This document shows, one piece after another, positions 1-7,972 of a stretch of 56,296 nucleotides of DNA. The first letter of the stretch is position 1. Every line of letters begins with the position of its first letter. Under the pieces are notes generated by a model. That model made no database searches. It saw only the letters and a list, made by a program, of their open reading frames with translations, and was not told the origin of the DNA. The stretch covers positions 1-56,296 of the forward strand of contig RECA01000089.1 in assembly GCA_007692435.1 (NCBI GenBank). The letters run 5' to 3'. Made by a program: the position numbers and the translations under genes. Source of the DNA: Thioalkalivibrio sp. Lineage in GTDB: Bacteria; Pseudomonadota; Gammaproteobacteria; Ectothiorhodospirales; Ectothiorhodospiraceae.

Positions 1-63
1 GGCGGATGACGCTGCGCTCTTCCGCCCTACCGGTTCCCGAGGCGCACGCCATATTCTTTCACC

Positions 64-1278
64 CTAACCGCTGCCGAAGAGGTGGCCGAAGATGCGCGCC
101 CCGCCGATGTAGGTGCCCATCGCAGAACCGAGCGTGGTCAGCATGAAGACCAGCAGGACCCGTGACACCCGGTTGGTCCACCATCCGCGCGCGCTGGTGG
201 TGTCGCGGCGCAGGCTGGCGAAGTCGCCCACCTGCGGCTTGCGCATGTAGATCTCCACCGCCGCCGCGACGAAGCCCACGCCGATGGTCGGATTCAGCGA
301 GGTCAGGGGCGCGGCGAGCGCCACCGCGCCGATCGTGACCGGGTGCGCGAGCGCGATGATGCCGCCCACCGCCGCCAGGCCACCGTTGATCATGATCCAG
401 TCCAGCACCATCTGCAGGCCGAGTTCGGTGTTGCGGCTGAAGCCGATCACGAAGCCCGTCAGGATGATGCCGACCACCACCCACGGGATGTATTTCGGCC
501 AGCGTGCCTTCGGCGGGGACTTCTCCAGCTGCTCCAGCACGTCATCGGGCCGCTGCCGGTCGAGGGCCACGTAGTTCTCGATGCCCTTCAGGTGTCCCGC
601 GCCGACCACGGCCAGCACCTGGCGCGCGTCCCCCTCCGCCAGCTTGCGGAGATGCGCGGCCATGTAGCGGTCGCGCTCGTCGATCAGTGGCACATAGAGT
701 TCCCGCGACTGTTCGGCGAACTCGTTGAAGGTGGACTCGAGCATGTCGCCCTCCTTCAGGCGCTCGATGTCCTCCTCGGCGATCTTCTCCCGGCTCAGCA
801 CGCTGGCGAACAGTCCCCCGACCAGTCCCATGCGCTGCCACCAGGGCACCGCGCGGTAGGCCCGGCGCAGGGTCAGGCCGATGTCGCGGTCGATCAATGC
901 CAGCGGCAGCCCCTTTTCCAGCGCGCCGAACATCGCCGCGCGCATCTCCGCGCCCGGCTCGATGCCGTACTGGTCGGCCAGTCGCTGCTGGTAGGCCCCG
1001 AGCGCGAGGCTCGCCGCGATCATCGGTGCCTGACCGCTGCGGATCACGCTGAACAGATCCATCCTGCTCATCGCCTCGGGGTCGAGCATCGCGCGCTGGC
1101 GGCTCATGCAGAGTTCGATCGCGACGGTGTCGAAGACGCCGGTGGCCATCAGGTCGGTGACCACCCGCGCACTCGCCGGCGACACGTGGGCGGTGCCGAG
1201 CAATGTGATCTCGGTCTCGCCGATGCGGACCCGGCGGTGGGGTTCCCGGGCGAGGAGTTGGTCGACGGTGTCGTTCAT
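64..1278 (-). CDS. TraB/PrgY-family membrane protein
   Basis: A 404-residue protein of the TraB/PrgY family, named after enterococcal pheromone-shutdown proteins; the bacterial role is unsettled and a membrane-bound peptidase-like (Tiki/EreA-related) activity has been proposed. The N-terminal domain carries the family signatures LLGTAHVS near residue 22 and VVGAGHLKG near residue 225. The C-terminal 110 residues hold several hydrophobic segments (for example WVVVGIILTGFVIGF), so the soluble domain is membrane anchored. The frame is open a further 49 codons upstream, but that part looks like non-coding translation, and ATG at 1278 begins directly before the conserved region. It is a single-gene unit 112 bp downstream of the phosphatase gene on the same strand. 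Confidence 0.85.
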   Translation of the reverse strand: MNDTVDQLLAREPHRRVRIGETEITLLGTAHVSPASARVVTDLMATGVFDTVAIELCMSRQRAMLDPEAMSRMDLFSVIRSGQAPMIAASLALGAYQQRLADQYGIEPGAEMRAAMFGALEKGLPLALIDRDIGLTLRRAYRAVPWWQRMGLVGGLFASVLSREKIAEEDIERLKEGDMLESTFNEFAEQSRELYVPLIDERDRYMAAHLRKLAEGDARQVLAVVGAGHLKGIENYVALDRQRPDDVLEQLEKSPPKARWPKYIPWVVVGIILTGFVIGFSRNTELGLQMVLDWIMINGGLAAVGGIIALAHPVTIGAVALAAPLTSLNPTIGVGFVAAAVEIYMRKPQVGDFASLRRDTTSARGWWTNRVSRVLLVFMLTTLGSAMGTYIGGARIFGHLFGSG

Positions 1279-1390
1279 CGTGCTCTGATCAGCAGGCGCA
1301 AAGCCCGCCATCGTAGCCGGAACGCGGCCCCGGGGCGAGCCGGCGTTGAAAGTCCTCGATGGCGCGGCGGCGTTCGGACCGGAGTGGGCG

Positions 1391-2197
1391 TCAGGATGCG
1401 CCCTCCAGCCAGTGCAGCCAGGCATCCTGCAGCCCGGGGGATCGCGCGGCGACCGCGGAGGGCTTCTGCAGGCTGCGGCGGAACACGGGGCTGCCGTCCA
1501 GCGTGCTCTGGCGCCCGCCGGATTCCGCCAGCATCAGAGTGCCCGCGGCGCTGTCCCACAGCGCCTGGCCGCCGTGCAGGTAGAGATCGGCCCGGCCGGC
1601 CGCCAGCCACGCCCATTCGAGGGCGCAGGCGCCGAGGTTGCGCTGGGAGCGGAAGGGCGGTTCCGTCACCAGGGCCAGCGCGAGTCGATGCGGCAGGCGC
1701 TTGTAGTCGACCAGGGCCGTGCAGCGCGACAGGTCGGCCCGCTCCGGTGGCCGGCCGGCCGGGGTCTCGCCGTTCAGCCGCAGGCCCCTGCCGCGCGCGA
1801 CGCTGAAGAGCTCATCGCGGATGGGGTCGTAGGTGGCGCCGTATTTCACGCCGTCGGTGTCGATCAGCGCGAGCGAGATCGCGAAGAAGGGCATGCCGCC
1901 CGCGAAATTGGTGGTGCCGTCGAGCGGGTCCAGCAGCCAGCAGGGGCCGCTCCCCTCCAGCGCCGCCTGCTGCGCGTCGCGCGACTGCTCCTCGCTCAGC
2001 ACCGGGATTTCCGGGAACAGCTGGCCCAGTACGTCGCGCAGGCGCCGGTCCACCGCGTGGTCGGCACTGGTGACCAGGCTGCCGTCGGCCTTCTCCGACA
2101 CCGCAAGGTGGCCGTCGAAGCGTGGCAGCAGTTCCTCCCGGCCGGCACCGCGCAGGGCCTGGAGGAGGGCGTCGAAGGAAGGTTCGGGCGATGTCAT
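1391..2197 (-). CDS. Inositol-monophosphatase-family phosphatase
   Basis: A 268-residue Mg-dependent, lithium-sensitive-type phosphatase of the IMPase/FBPase/CysQ superfamily. Metal-binding elements are visible in order: SEE at residues 68-70, WLLDPLDGTTNF at 87-98, and the C-terminal ALWDSAAGTLMLAESGG block near residue 210. The DGTTNF form of the second motif resembles inositol monophosphatase/SuhB more than CysQ, which usually has DGTKEF. The substrate cannot be fixed from sequence: inositol phosphate, 3'-phosphoadenosine phosphate and histidinol phosphate are all used in this superfamily. It is divergent from the DUF3301-oxyR pair across a gap of about 90 bp that must hold both promoters. 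Confidence 0.85.
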   Translation of the reverse strand: MTSPEPSFDALLQALRGAGREELLPRFDGHLAVSEKADGSLVTSADHAVDRRLRDVLGQLFPEIPVLSEEQSRDAQQAALEGSGPCWLLDPLDGTTNFAGGMPFFAISLALIDTDGVKYGATYDPIRDELFSVARGRGLRLNGETPAGRPPERADLSRCTALVDYKRLPHRLALALVTEPPFRSQRNLGACALEWAWLAAGRADLYLHGGQALWDSAAGTLMLAESGGRQSTLDGSPVFRRSLQKPSAVAARSPGLQDAWLHWLEGAS

Positions 2198-2288
2198 CGG
2201 CTGGGTCCATTCTGCTCAGGGCCGCCACGGCTGCGGGCGGATGTCGCGGGGTGAGCACGGGTCGGTCCTGCGCGTATGATACCGGTTC

Positions 2289-2648
2289 ATGACCGGACTC
2301 TTCGTGATCCTTGCCATCGTGCTGGTTGTCCTCTACTTCAACGACGCCTGGCGCAGCCTCGAACGCGCACGCAAGGTCGCGCGCGACCTGTGTGCCCGGG
2401 CCGACGTGCAGTTCCTGGACAGCAGCGTGGTGCAGAAAGGCGTCAGGGTCGTGCGCGGCGGATCCTGGGGGCTGATGCTGGCCCGGACCTACCGCTTCGA
2501 GTTCGCGACCGATGGCCACTCGAGGCATTCGGGCGAGATCACGCTGCGGGGACGCCGGGTGCGCGTGGTCAGCATGGATCTGCCCGAGGGGGGGCGGGTG
2601 CTCGACGGGGAGACACCGGCACGGGATCCCGGGGAGTCGACACGGTGA
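2289..2648 (+). CDS. DUF3301 small membrane-anchored protein
   Basis: A 119-residue protein matching the DUF3301 pattern: one N-terminal hydrophobic segment (MTGLFVILAIVLVVLYFND), then a short basic domain with YRFEFATDGHSRHSGEITL. Function is unknown; the family is common in gammaproteobacteria. The TGA stop overlaps the GTG start of oxyR as GTGA (2645-2648), so translation of the two is very probably coupled. The weakly conserved last 20 residues suggest the C-terminus is not critical. Confidence 0.75.
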   Translation: MTGLFVILAIVLVVLYFNDAWRSLERARKVARDLCARADVQFLDSSVVQKGVRVVRGGSWGLMLARTYRFEFATDGHSRHSGEITLRGRRVRVVSMDLPEGGRVLDGETPARDPGESTR

Positions 2649-3622
2649 CGCTGAACGAGCTTCGATACGTGGCGGCGGTGGCCCGCGAACGGCACTTCGG
2701 CCGGGCGGCGGATGCCTGCCACATCAGCCAGCCTTCGCTGTCGGTGGCGGTGCGCAAGCTCGAGGACGAGCTCGGCGTGACCCTGTTCGAGCGGGGGCAC
2801 GGCGAGGTGACGCTGACCCCGGCCGGCGAGGGCCTGGTCCGTCAGGCGCGCAGGATCCTGGACGAGGTCGGCGTGCTTCGGGAGATGGCCACGCAGCAGC
2901 AGGACCAGCTCTCCGGTCCGTTGCGGCTCGGCGCGATCTACACCATCGCGCCCTACCTGCTGCCCGAGCTGATCCCGGTGCTGCACGAAGACGCGCCGAA
3001 CATGCCGCTGGTGATCGAGGAGAACTTCACCGCGCGCCTGCGCGACCGGCTGAAGGAGGGCGAACTCGACGCGATCGTCGTGTCCCTGCCCTTCGACGAG
3101 CCCGGCGTCGTGACGCTGCCGCTGTACGACGAGCCCTTCGTGGCCGTACTGCCGGCCGCGCATCCGCTGCGTCAGGAGAAGACGCTGAACCTGGACCGCA
3201 TGGCGGATTCGACCCTGCTGCTGCTGGGTGCCGGCCACTGTTTCCGGGACCAGGTCCTGGAGCTCTGCCCGCGCTGCATGCGCACCGCGGAGGAGGCCGG
3301 CAGTACCACCCGCAACCTGCAGGGCTCGTCCCTGGAGACGATACGGCACATGGTGGCCTCTGGCGTGGGCGTGACCATCCTGCCCTGCACCGCGGCCGGT
3401 GCCGATCGCTACGCGCAGCGTCTGCTCGCGGTGCGGCGCTTCGCGGAGCCGGTCCCGAGCCGGCGCGTGGCGTTGGCGTGGCGGGCGAGCTTCCCGCGTC
3501 CGCAGGCGATCGAGGCACTGCGTCGGGCGGTGCTGGAGACCGGCCTGTCCTGCGTGCGCTTCATCCAGCCCGGGCAGCGAGACGGCCGGGTGGGCGGTAA
3601 AGGGACCGCTGCGCCAGAGTGA
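2645..3622 (+). CDS. oxyR: LysR-type peroxide sensor OxyR
   Basis: A 325-residue LysR-family regulator. An N-terminal winged HTH (residues 1-60, with HFGRAADACHISQPSLS) is followed by a substrate-binding-type domain. The stretch GHCFRDQVLELC places cysteines at residues 199 and 208, exactly the numbering and spacing of the redox disulfide of E. coli OxyR, so peroxide sensing is strongly supported. A third cysteine (211) follows closely. The start is GTG at 2645, four bases inside the end of the DUF3301 gene; upstream codons in this frame do not resemble a LysR N-terminus. Expected targets are peroxide-defence genes, perhaps including the glutathione and Msr genes of this window, but that is inference. 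Confidence 0.93.
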   Translation: MTLNELRYVAAVARERHFGRAADACHISQPSLSVAVRKLEDELGVTLFERGHGEVTLTPAGEGLVRQARRILDEVGVLREMATQQQDQLSGPLRLGAIYTIAPYLLPELIPVLHEDAPNMPLVIEENFTARLRDRLKEGELDAIVVSLPFDEPGVVTLPLYDEPFVAVLPAAHPLRQEKTLNLDRMADSTLLLLGAGHCFRDQVLELCPRCMRTAEEAGSTTRNLQGSSLETIRHMVASGVGVTILPCTAAGADRYAQRLLAVRRFAEPVPSRRVALAWRASFPRPQAIEALRRAVLETGLSCVRFIQPGQRDGRVGGKGTAAPE

Positions 3623-3675
3623 GGGTTACGGTGGGAGCAGCCTCCGGACGTGATTCCCGGCACGCTCATCGCCCT

Positions 3676-3855
3676 GTGGGAGGCGAGCCCTCTCGGCGAT
3701 CGGGCGCTTGGAGAACGGGTCGCCCAGGGGGCTGGCCTCCTACGGTGCGGATCCCGGGCCCCTGTGGGAGCGAGCCTGCTCGCGAACGCGTCCCGGGCGC
3801 GCCCGAGGCCGGGGCTTCAGCCGACGCCCATTCGCGTGCGAGGCAGGCTCCCACA
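3676..3855. repeat. REP-like composite repeat, copy A
   Basis: Two imperfect palindromes in tandem. The first (3676-3743) runs from GTGGGAGGCGAGCCCTCTCG to GGGGGCTGGCCTCCTAC. The second (3764-3855) runs from GTGGGAGCGAGCCTGCTCGC to GCGAGGCAGGCTCCCACA. The unit recurs almost unchanged and in the same orientation at 4875-5052, and its first palindrome recurs at 54201-54268. The GTGGGAGCGAGC motif resembles the REP/BIME class known from pseudomonads and relatives. It lies between the convergent oxyR and lipase genes, where it could also end transcription. Confidence 0.85.
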
Positions 3856-3908
3856 CGGCCGCTCCGGCTCTTACAGGAGGCGGGGCCTCCCGGCGATTCG
3901 GGTTGGAG

Positions 3909-4763
3909 TCACCCCGCCCGCGCGGCGATTCGCTCGAGGATTACCCTGACATCCGTTGCATCGAGGCTGTGACCCAGCGGGCTGGCGATCACGGAGGCGC
4001 GTCCGCGCAGTGCGGGGACCTGGTTCAGATCCTGGCTCCAGGCGGGGATCAGGATGTCGCCGCCCATCCGGAAACCGGTGTTGCGGACCACCGCGTCGTA
4101 GGTGATCTCCGGGTGTTCCTGCACGTTCAGCCAGCCGAGCAGATTGCCACGGTGCGGCGGCGCGAGGTCGAGCAGCAGGGCCTGCGACTGCCGGATGGCC
4201 TCGTAGTTGCTGCTGCCGAGGGCCTGGCGCGTGAGGATCTGGCGGAAGGGCCCGAACATGCCGCCGCTGTTTGTCGCCTGCAATGCCTGCAGCGCACGCT
4301 CGGTACCCAGGTGCGGACTGGCGATCGTGATCAGATGCTCGACGGCCCCCTGGCCACCGCGGACCAGCGCCAGGCGTGCGACCACGCCGCCGGCGGAGTG
4401 CCCGACCAGGGTAATCGGCTCGTCGGGGTGGCGCTGCTCTGCCGCGCGGCGCATCGCCGTCAGCCAGTCGGCCTGCAGGGCCAGCGGGGCGGTGGCCGGC
4501 AGGTTCACGGTGTAGACCGTGCGTTCGCCGGTGCCGGCGTCCCCGACGAGGCGTACCCGGCCATCAGGCGCGGGGCGCCAGTTGCCGCCGTAATGCCAGC
4601 CCCCGGCATCCAGGGCATCGACCACGCCGGCCCGGTGAAAGCCCTGCCCGTCACCGAGATAGCCGTGTACCAGCACCATCACGGAGGCCGGGGCCGCAGG
4701 GGCCCAGAGCAACAGCACCATCAGCAGGGAGGCCAGCAGGCCGGTCTTCGCATGTCTCTTCAT
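3909..4763 (-). CDS. Secreted alpha/beta-hydrolase (lipase/esterase)
   Basis: A 284-residue alpha/beta-hydrolase with an N-terminal signal peptide (KRHAKTGLLASLLMVLLLW, cleavage probably after PASA-type residues near 27), so it acts in the periplasm or outside the cell. VLVHGYLGDG near residue 31 forms the oxyanion-hole strand. The nucleophile elbow is GHSAGG with Ser123, and the C-terminal GHSLDATD supplies the catalytic His265. LITIASPHLGT is typical of triacylglycerol-lipase-type enzymes that release acyl esters. No lipase chaperone gene is adjacent. It stands alone between two direct copies of a REP-like composite, which makes it a candidate for gain or loss as a unit. Confidence 0.85.
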   Translation of the reverse strand: MKRHAKTGLLASLLMVLLLWAPAAPASVMVLVHGYLGDGQGFHRAGVVDALDAGGWHYGGNWRPAPDGRVRLVGDAGTGERTVYTVNLPATAPLALQADWLTAMRRAAEQRHPDEPITLVGHSAGGVVARLALVRGGQGAVEHLITIASPHLGTERALQALQATNSGGMFGPFRQILTRQALGSSNYEAIRQSQALLLDLAPPHRGNLLGWLNVQEHPEITYDAVVRNTGFRMGGDILIPAWSQDLNQVPALRGRASVIASPLGHSLDATDVRVILERIAARAG

Positions 4764-4834
4764 GATTCGGTTCCTTGTTCCGTTCGGGCGTGCCGGGGGG
4801 GGCGCTGATGTGCCCGGGGCGCGCGATGACCCCT

Positions 4835-4840
4835 ATTATA
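4835..4840 (-). promoter_or_regulatory. Possible -10 box for the lipase gene
   Basis: On the minus strand this reads TATAAT within an AT-rich island (4833-4860) that stands out from its GC-rich surroundings, about 70 bases upstream of the lipase start. No good -35 hexamer is visible at 16-18 bp, so the call rests on the -10 match and the base composition. Confidence 0.4.
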
Positions 4841-4874
4841 TTAGAAAGCGCGAATATTTGGCTGCGAAGCCCTC

Positions 4875-5052
4875 GTGGGAGGCGAGCCCTCTCGGCGATC
4901 CGGCGCCGGGGCATGTCGCCCAGGGGGCTGGCCTCCTACGGTGCGGATCCCGGGCCCCTGTGGGAGCGAGCCTGCTCGCGAACGCGTCCCGGGCGCGTCC
5001 GAGGCCGGGGGCTTCAGCCGACGCCCATTCGCGTGCGCGGCACGCTCCCACA
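4875..5052. repeat. REP-like composite repeat, copy B
   Basis: Second copy of the two-palindrome composite seen at 3676-3855, in the same orientation: first palindrome 4875-4939, second palindrome 4960-5052. Most of the stretch CTACGGTGCGGATCCCGGGC to the CGCGTCCCGGGCGCG core is identical to copy A. It fills most of the 338-bp gap between the divergent lipase and ABC-F genes and ends only 49 bp before the ABC-F start, so it may lie inside that gene's promoter region. Confidence 0.85.
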
Positions 5053-5101
5053 CGGCCGCCGCGGGCATCGCGCGCGGGCTTCACGTTACACTTGCGCGCC
5101 T

Positions 5102-7003
5102 ATGATCCGTTTCGAGAACGTGGAACTGCGTCGCGGTGGCCAGGCGCTGGTCCGCAATGCCTCCTTTGCGATCCATCCCGGCTGGCGCGTCGGCCTGACC
5201 GGCGCCAACGGTAGCGGAAAGAGCACGCTGCTGGCGGCCTTGCGTGGCGAGATGGTGCCGGATGCCGGCACCATCGACTGGCCCCGGGGCTGGGTGCTGG
5301 CGCACCTGCCGCAGGAGGTGGCGGCCAGCCCCCGGAAGGCGGTGGACTACGTGCTGGATGGCGACCGGGCCCTGCGGGAGCTTCAGGCGCGGCTCGAGCG
5401 GACCGAGGACGGCGAAGAGCGCGGGCACCTCTACGCCGAGATCGACGCGATCGACGGCTGGAGCGCTGATGCGCGTGCCCGGCAGTTGCTGGCCGGCCTC
5501 GGCTTCGAGCCGTCGGACCCGGATCGGGCGGTGTCGGAGTTCTCCGGCGGCTGGCGCATGCGCCTGGGGCTGGCCCGCACCCTGATGACGCGCTCGGACC
5601 TCCTGCTGCTGGACGAGCCCACCAACCACCTCGACTTCGAGACCGTGCTGTGGCTCGAGGACTGGCTCCGGCGCTATCCGGGCACGCTGATCGTGATCGC
5701 CCACGACCGGCGCTTCCTGGATGCGGTGGTCACGCACGTCGCGCACATCGAGCACCGGCAGGTGCAATTGTTCACCGGCAGCTACAGTGCCGCGGAGCGC
5801 CGCCGGGCCGAGATCCTCGCGCAGACCGAGGCCGCGGCGGCACGCGTCGCGCAGGAACGCGCCCACCTCGAACGCTTCGTCGCGCGCTTTCGGGCGAAGG
5901 CGACCAAGGCCCGGCAGGCGCAGAGCCGCCTGAAGCGCCTGGAGAAGCTGGACGAGATCGCGGTGCTGCGCGCGGCCCGGCCGATGCACCTGAAGATTCC
6001 GGCACCGGAACGCCTGCCCGACCCCCTGCTTCGCCTGGACCACGCCAGCGTCGTCACGGAGGGGAAGACCCGCCTGCATCCCGCCACGCTGCGGCTGCGG
6101 CCGGACGATCGCATCGGCATCCTGGGGCCGAACGGCGCCGGCAAGTCGACGCTGCTGTCGGTGCTGGCCGGCCTGCTGCCGCTGAGCGGGGGCGAGCGCG
6201 AGGTGGAGCCCGGCCTGGTGGTCGGTTACTTCGCGCAGCATCAGCGCGAGCAGCTGGACGAGGCCGCGAGCCCGCTGCTGCACCTGCAGCGGCTGGAGGT
6301 GGCGATGACCGAGCAGGAACTGCGCAACCTGCTCGGCGGCTTCGGCTTCGCGGGCACGCGCGCCGACATGCCCGTGGCCGGGCTCTCCGGTGGCGAGCGG
6401 GTCCGGCTGGTGCTCGCGATGCTGGTCTGCCAGGCTCCGGCGGTGCTGTTGCTCGACGAGCCCACGAACCACCTCGATCTGGACATGCGCGAGGCCCTGA
6501 CGGAGGCGCTGGAGGATTACGCGGGGGCGCTGGTGGTGGTCTCGCACGATCGCGACCTGCTGACCCGCGTCTGCGACCGCTTCTGGCGCGTGCGCGAGGG
6601 CCGGGTCGAGGAGTACGAGGGGGACCTCGACGACTACGCCCGTGAACTGACCCGGGTGCGCGCTCAGGCGACCGAGGCACCGCGCGGCGACTCAAGTGCC
6701 CCCGCCGCGCCGGAGCGCGAGGGCGGCCGCGAGCGGCGGCAGCAGGCCGCCCGCCAGCGCCAGTCCCTGAAGCCGCTGCGCCGGGCCGCGGAGCGCGAGG
6801 AGGCGCGCTGTTCCCGCCTGCAGGAGGAACTCGAAGCGGTGGAGACGGCGATGGCGAATCCGGAGTTGTACGACGGGGTGGATGGCGGCCAGCTGGAGGT
6901 CCTGCTGCAGCGCCAGGGGCGGCTGCGTCAGGAACTCGAGGAGGCCGAGGCCGCCTGGATGCAGGCGCTGGAGGCCCTGGAAGGCGCGACCGCCCGACTG
7001 TGA
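5102..7003 (+). CDS. ABC-F ATPase (YheS-like)
   Basis: A 633-residue soluble protein with two ABC ATPase domains and no membrane segments, as in the ABC-F family that acts on ribosomes. First domain: Walker A GANGSGKST at 34-42, signature FSGGWRMRLGLA, Walker B LLLLDEPTNHLD. An arginine/alanine-rich linker follows (about 230-290). Second domain: GPNGAGKST, LSGGERVRLVLA, VLLLDEPTNHLD. A charged coiled-coil tail (about 520-630) is typical of YheS/Uup-like members. The start is ATG at 5102, immediately before the first strand of the ABC domain; the upstream open frame is repeat DNA. There is no Shine-Dalgarno sequence before this ATG. Between the subfamilies, YheS fits the long C-terminal arm better than Uup. 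Confidence 0.9.
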   Translation: MIRFENVELRRGGQALVRNASFAIHPGWRVGLTGANGSGKSTLLAALRGEMVPDAGTIDWPRGWVLAHLPQEVAASPRKAVDYVLDGDRALRELQARLERTEDGEERGHLYAEIDAIDGWSADARARQLLAGLGFEPSDPDRAVSEFSGGWRMRLGLARTLMTRSDLLLLDEPTNHLDFETVLWLEDWLRRYPGTLIVIAHDRRFLDAVVTHVAHIEHRQVQLFTGSYSAAERRRAEILAQTEAAAARVAQERAHLERFVARFRAKATKARQAQSRLKRLEKLDEIAVLRAARPMHLKIPAPERLPDPLLRLDHASVVTEGKTRLHPATLRLRPDDRIGILGPNGAGKSTLLSVLAGLLPLSGGEREVEPGLVVGYFAQHQREQLDEAASPLLHLQRLEVAMTEQELRNLLGGFGFAGTRADMPVAGLSGGERVRLVLAMLVCQAPAVLLLDEPTNHLDLDMREALTEALEDYAGALVVVSHDRDLLTRVCDRFWRVREGRVEEYEGDLDDYARELTRVRAQATEAPRGDSSAPAAPEREGGRERRQQAARQRQSLKPLRRAAEREEARCSRLQEELEAVETAMANPELYDGVDGGQLEVLLQRQGRLRQELEEAEAAWMQALEALEGATARL

Positions 7004-7091
7004 CGGAGCCGTTCAACGTCATCGCGATACGCGTCGATATGTGCCACGGGGTGCTGCGGCCAGCCGGCTGCGCATCGAGCGAACGGTGCGC

Positions 7092-7898
7092 TCAGTCCCT
7101 GGCCCATGGCAGCCGGGTCGGGATCTCGTCGGCCCACCGGTGCGGTTCCAGACCGAAATAGAGGCCGAGCAGGCGGTAGATCGCGGGCCATTCCGCCTGC
7201 AGGTAGGCGGGCGAGAAGAAGAAGTACTCCGCGACCACCGCCAGGAACTCGGCCGGGTCGGTGGCGGCGTAGGGGTCGATCACCGGTTCCGTGCCCCGCT
7301 CGAGTTCCTGCTGGAGCTGCTCGTAGGCGGCACTGAAGGTGTCGGTCCACTCGGCCGGCGGCAGCGTCCGGGGCAGGGGCGGAAAGCCGTTCACGTCGCC
7401 GTTGCCGGCATCGAGCGTGTGCGTCACTTCGTGCACGATCACCGCGCCGTCGTCCGCGATGTCGTTCCAGGACAGGACCACCGGACCGCGTTCCCAGGCC
7501 TCTCCCGCCTGCGGCATCACCGCCTGGTGATGCACGCCGGCCTCGTCGACCCATTCCTGTTCGGGTGCGAAGGTGTCCGGATACACGATCACCGTCTGCC
7601 AGTCGCGGTACCTGTCGATGCCGAGGTGCAGGATGGGCAGGCAGGCGTAGGCCGCGATCAGGTGCCGCTGCCACGGATCCAGGCGCATGCCGATGTCCTT
7701 GAAGGTCTTGCGGCCCAGGAATTCGCCGACCCGTTCCCGCAGCGCCTCCATCTCCGCAGACGGCAACAGGCCGATGAAGGCCGCGTTCGCGCGCAGTTGC
7801 CTCCATTCGGTGTCGTCCAGCGGGGCAGTCGCGGGCGCGGGCAGCAGCCGCTCGCCAAGCCCCCGGACCAGGTTGTGCAGATCGCGAAACATCACCAT
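7092..7898 (-). CDS. mtfA: MtfA-family zinc metallopeptidase
   Basis: A 268-residue protein of the MtfA (DUF980/M90) family. E. coli MtfA binds the Mlc repressor and has aminopeptidase activity; whether Mlc exists here is unknown. The gluzincin motif HEVTH lies at residues 156-160, with the third-ligand region FLAVVAEYFFFSP about 60 residues later. The usual family form is HEFAH/HELAH, so this is a mild variant with catalytic residues kept. The start is ATG at 7898; a second in-frame ATG at 7892 is better spaced from the AGG upstream and is an alternative. It is divergent from gshA with a 74-bp shared control region. Confidence 0.85.
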   Translation of the reverse strand: MVMFRDLHNLVRGLGERLLPAPATAPLDDTEWRQLRANAAFIGLLPSAEMEALRERVGEFLGRKTFKDIGMRLDPWQRHLIAAYACLPILHLGIDRYRDWQTVIVYPDTFAPEQEWVDEAGVHHQAVMPQAGEAWERGPVVLSWNDIADDGAVIVHEVTHTLDAGNGDVNGFPPLPRTLPPAEWTDTFSAAYEQLQQELERGTEPVIDPYAATDPAEFLAVVAEYFFFSPAYLQAEWPAIYRLLGLYFGLEPHRWADEIPTRLPWARD

Positions 7899-7972
7899 AG
7901 CCTAAGCCAAGTGACCGGGACCGGTCGTTGCGGTATGTTCCGCACCTTTGCCGCCGGCGTAAAGGATCAAGC

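Noticed and set aside
1391-2197. Phosphatase considered as CysQ
   Set aside because: The metal motif reads DPLDGTTNF rather than the DGTKEF form typical of CysQ, and no cys genes are nearby.
3909-4763. Lipase considered as BioH, the pimeloyl-ester esterase of biotin synthesis
   Set aside because: It has a signal peptide and lies 19 kb from bioF-bioB; BioH is cytosolic. A secreted lipase/esterase fits better.
3676-5052. Repeats considered as a CRISPR array
   Set aside because: Only two large composite palindromes with a gene between them; no short regular repeats with unique spacers and no cas genes.
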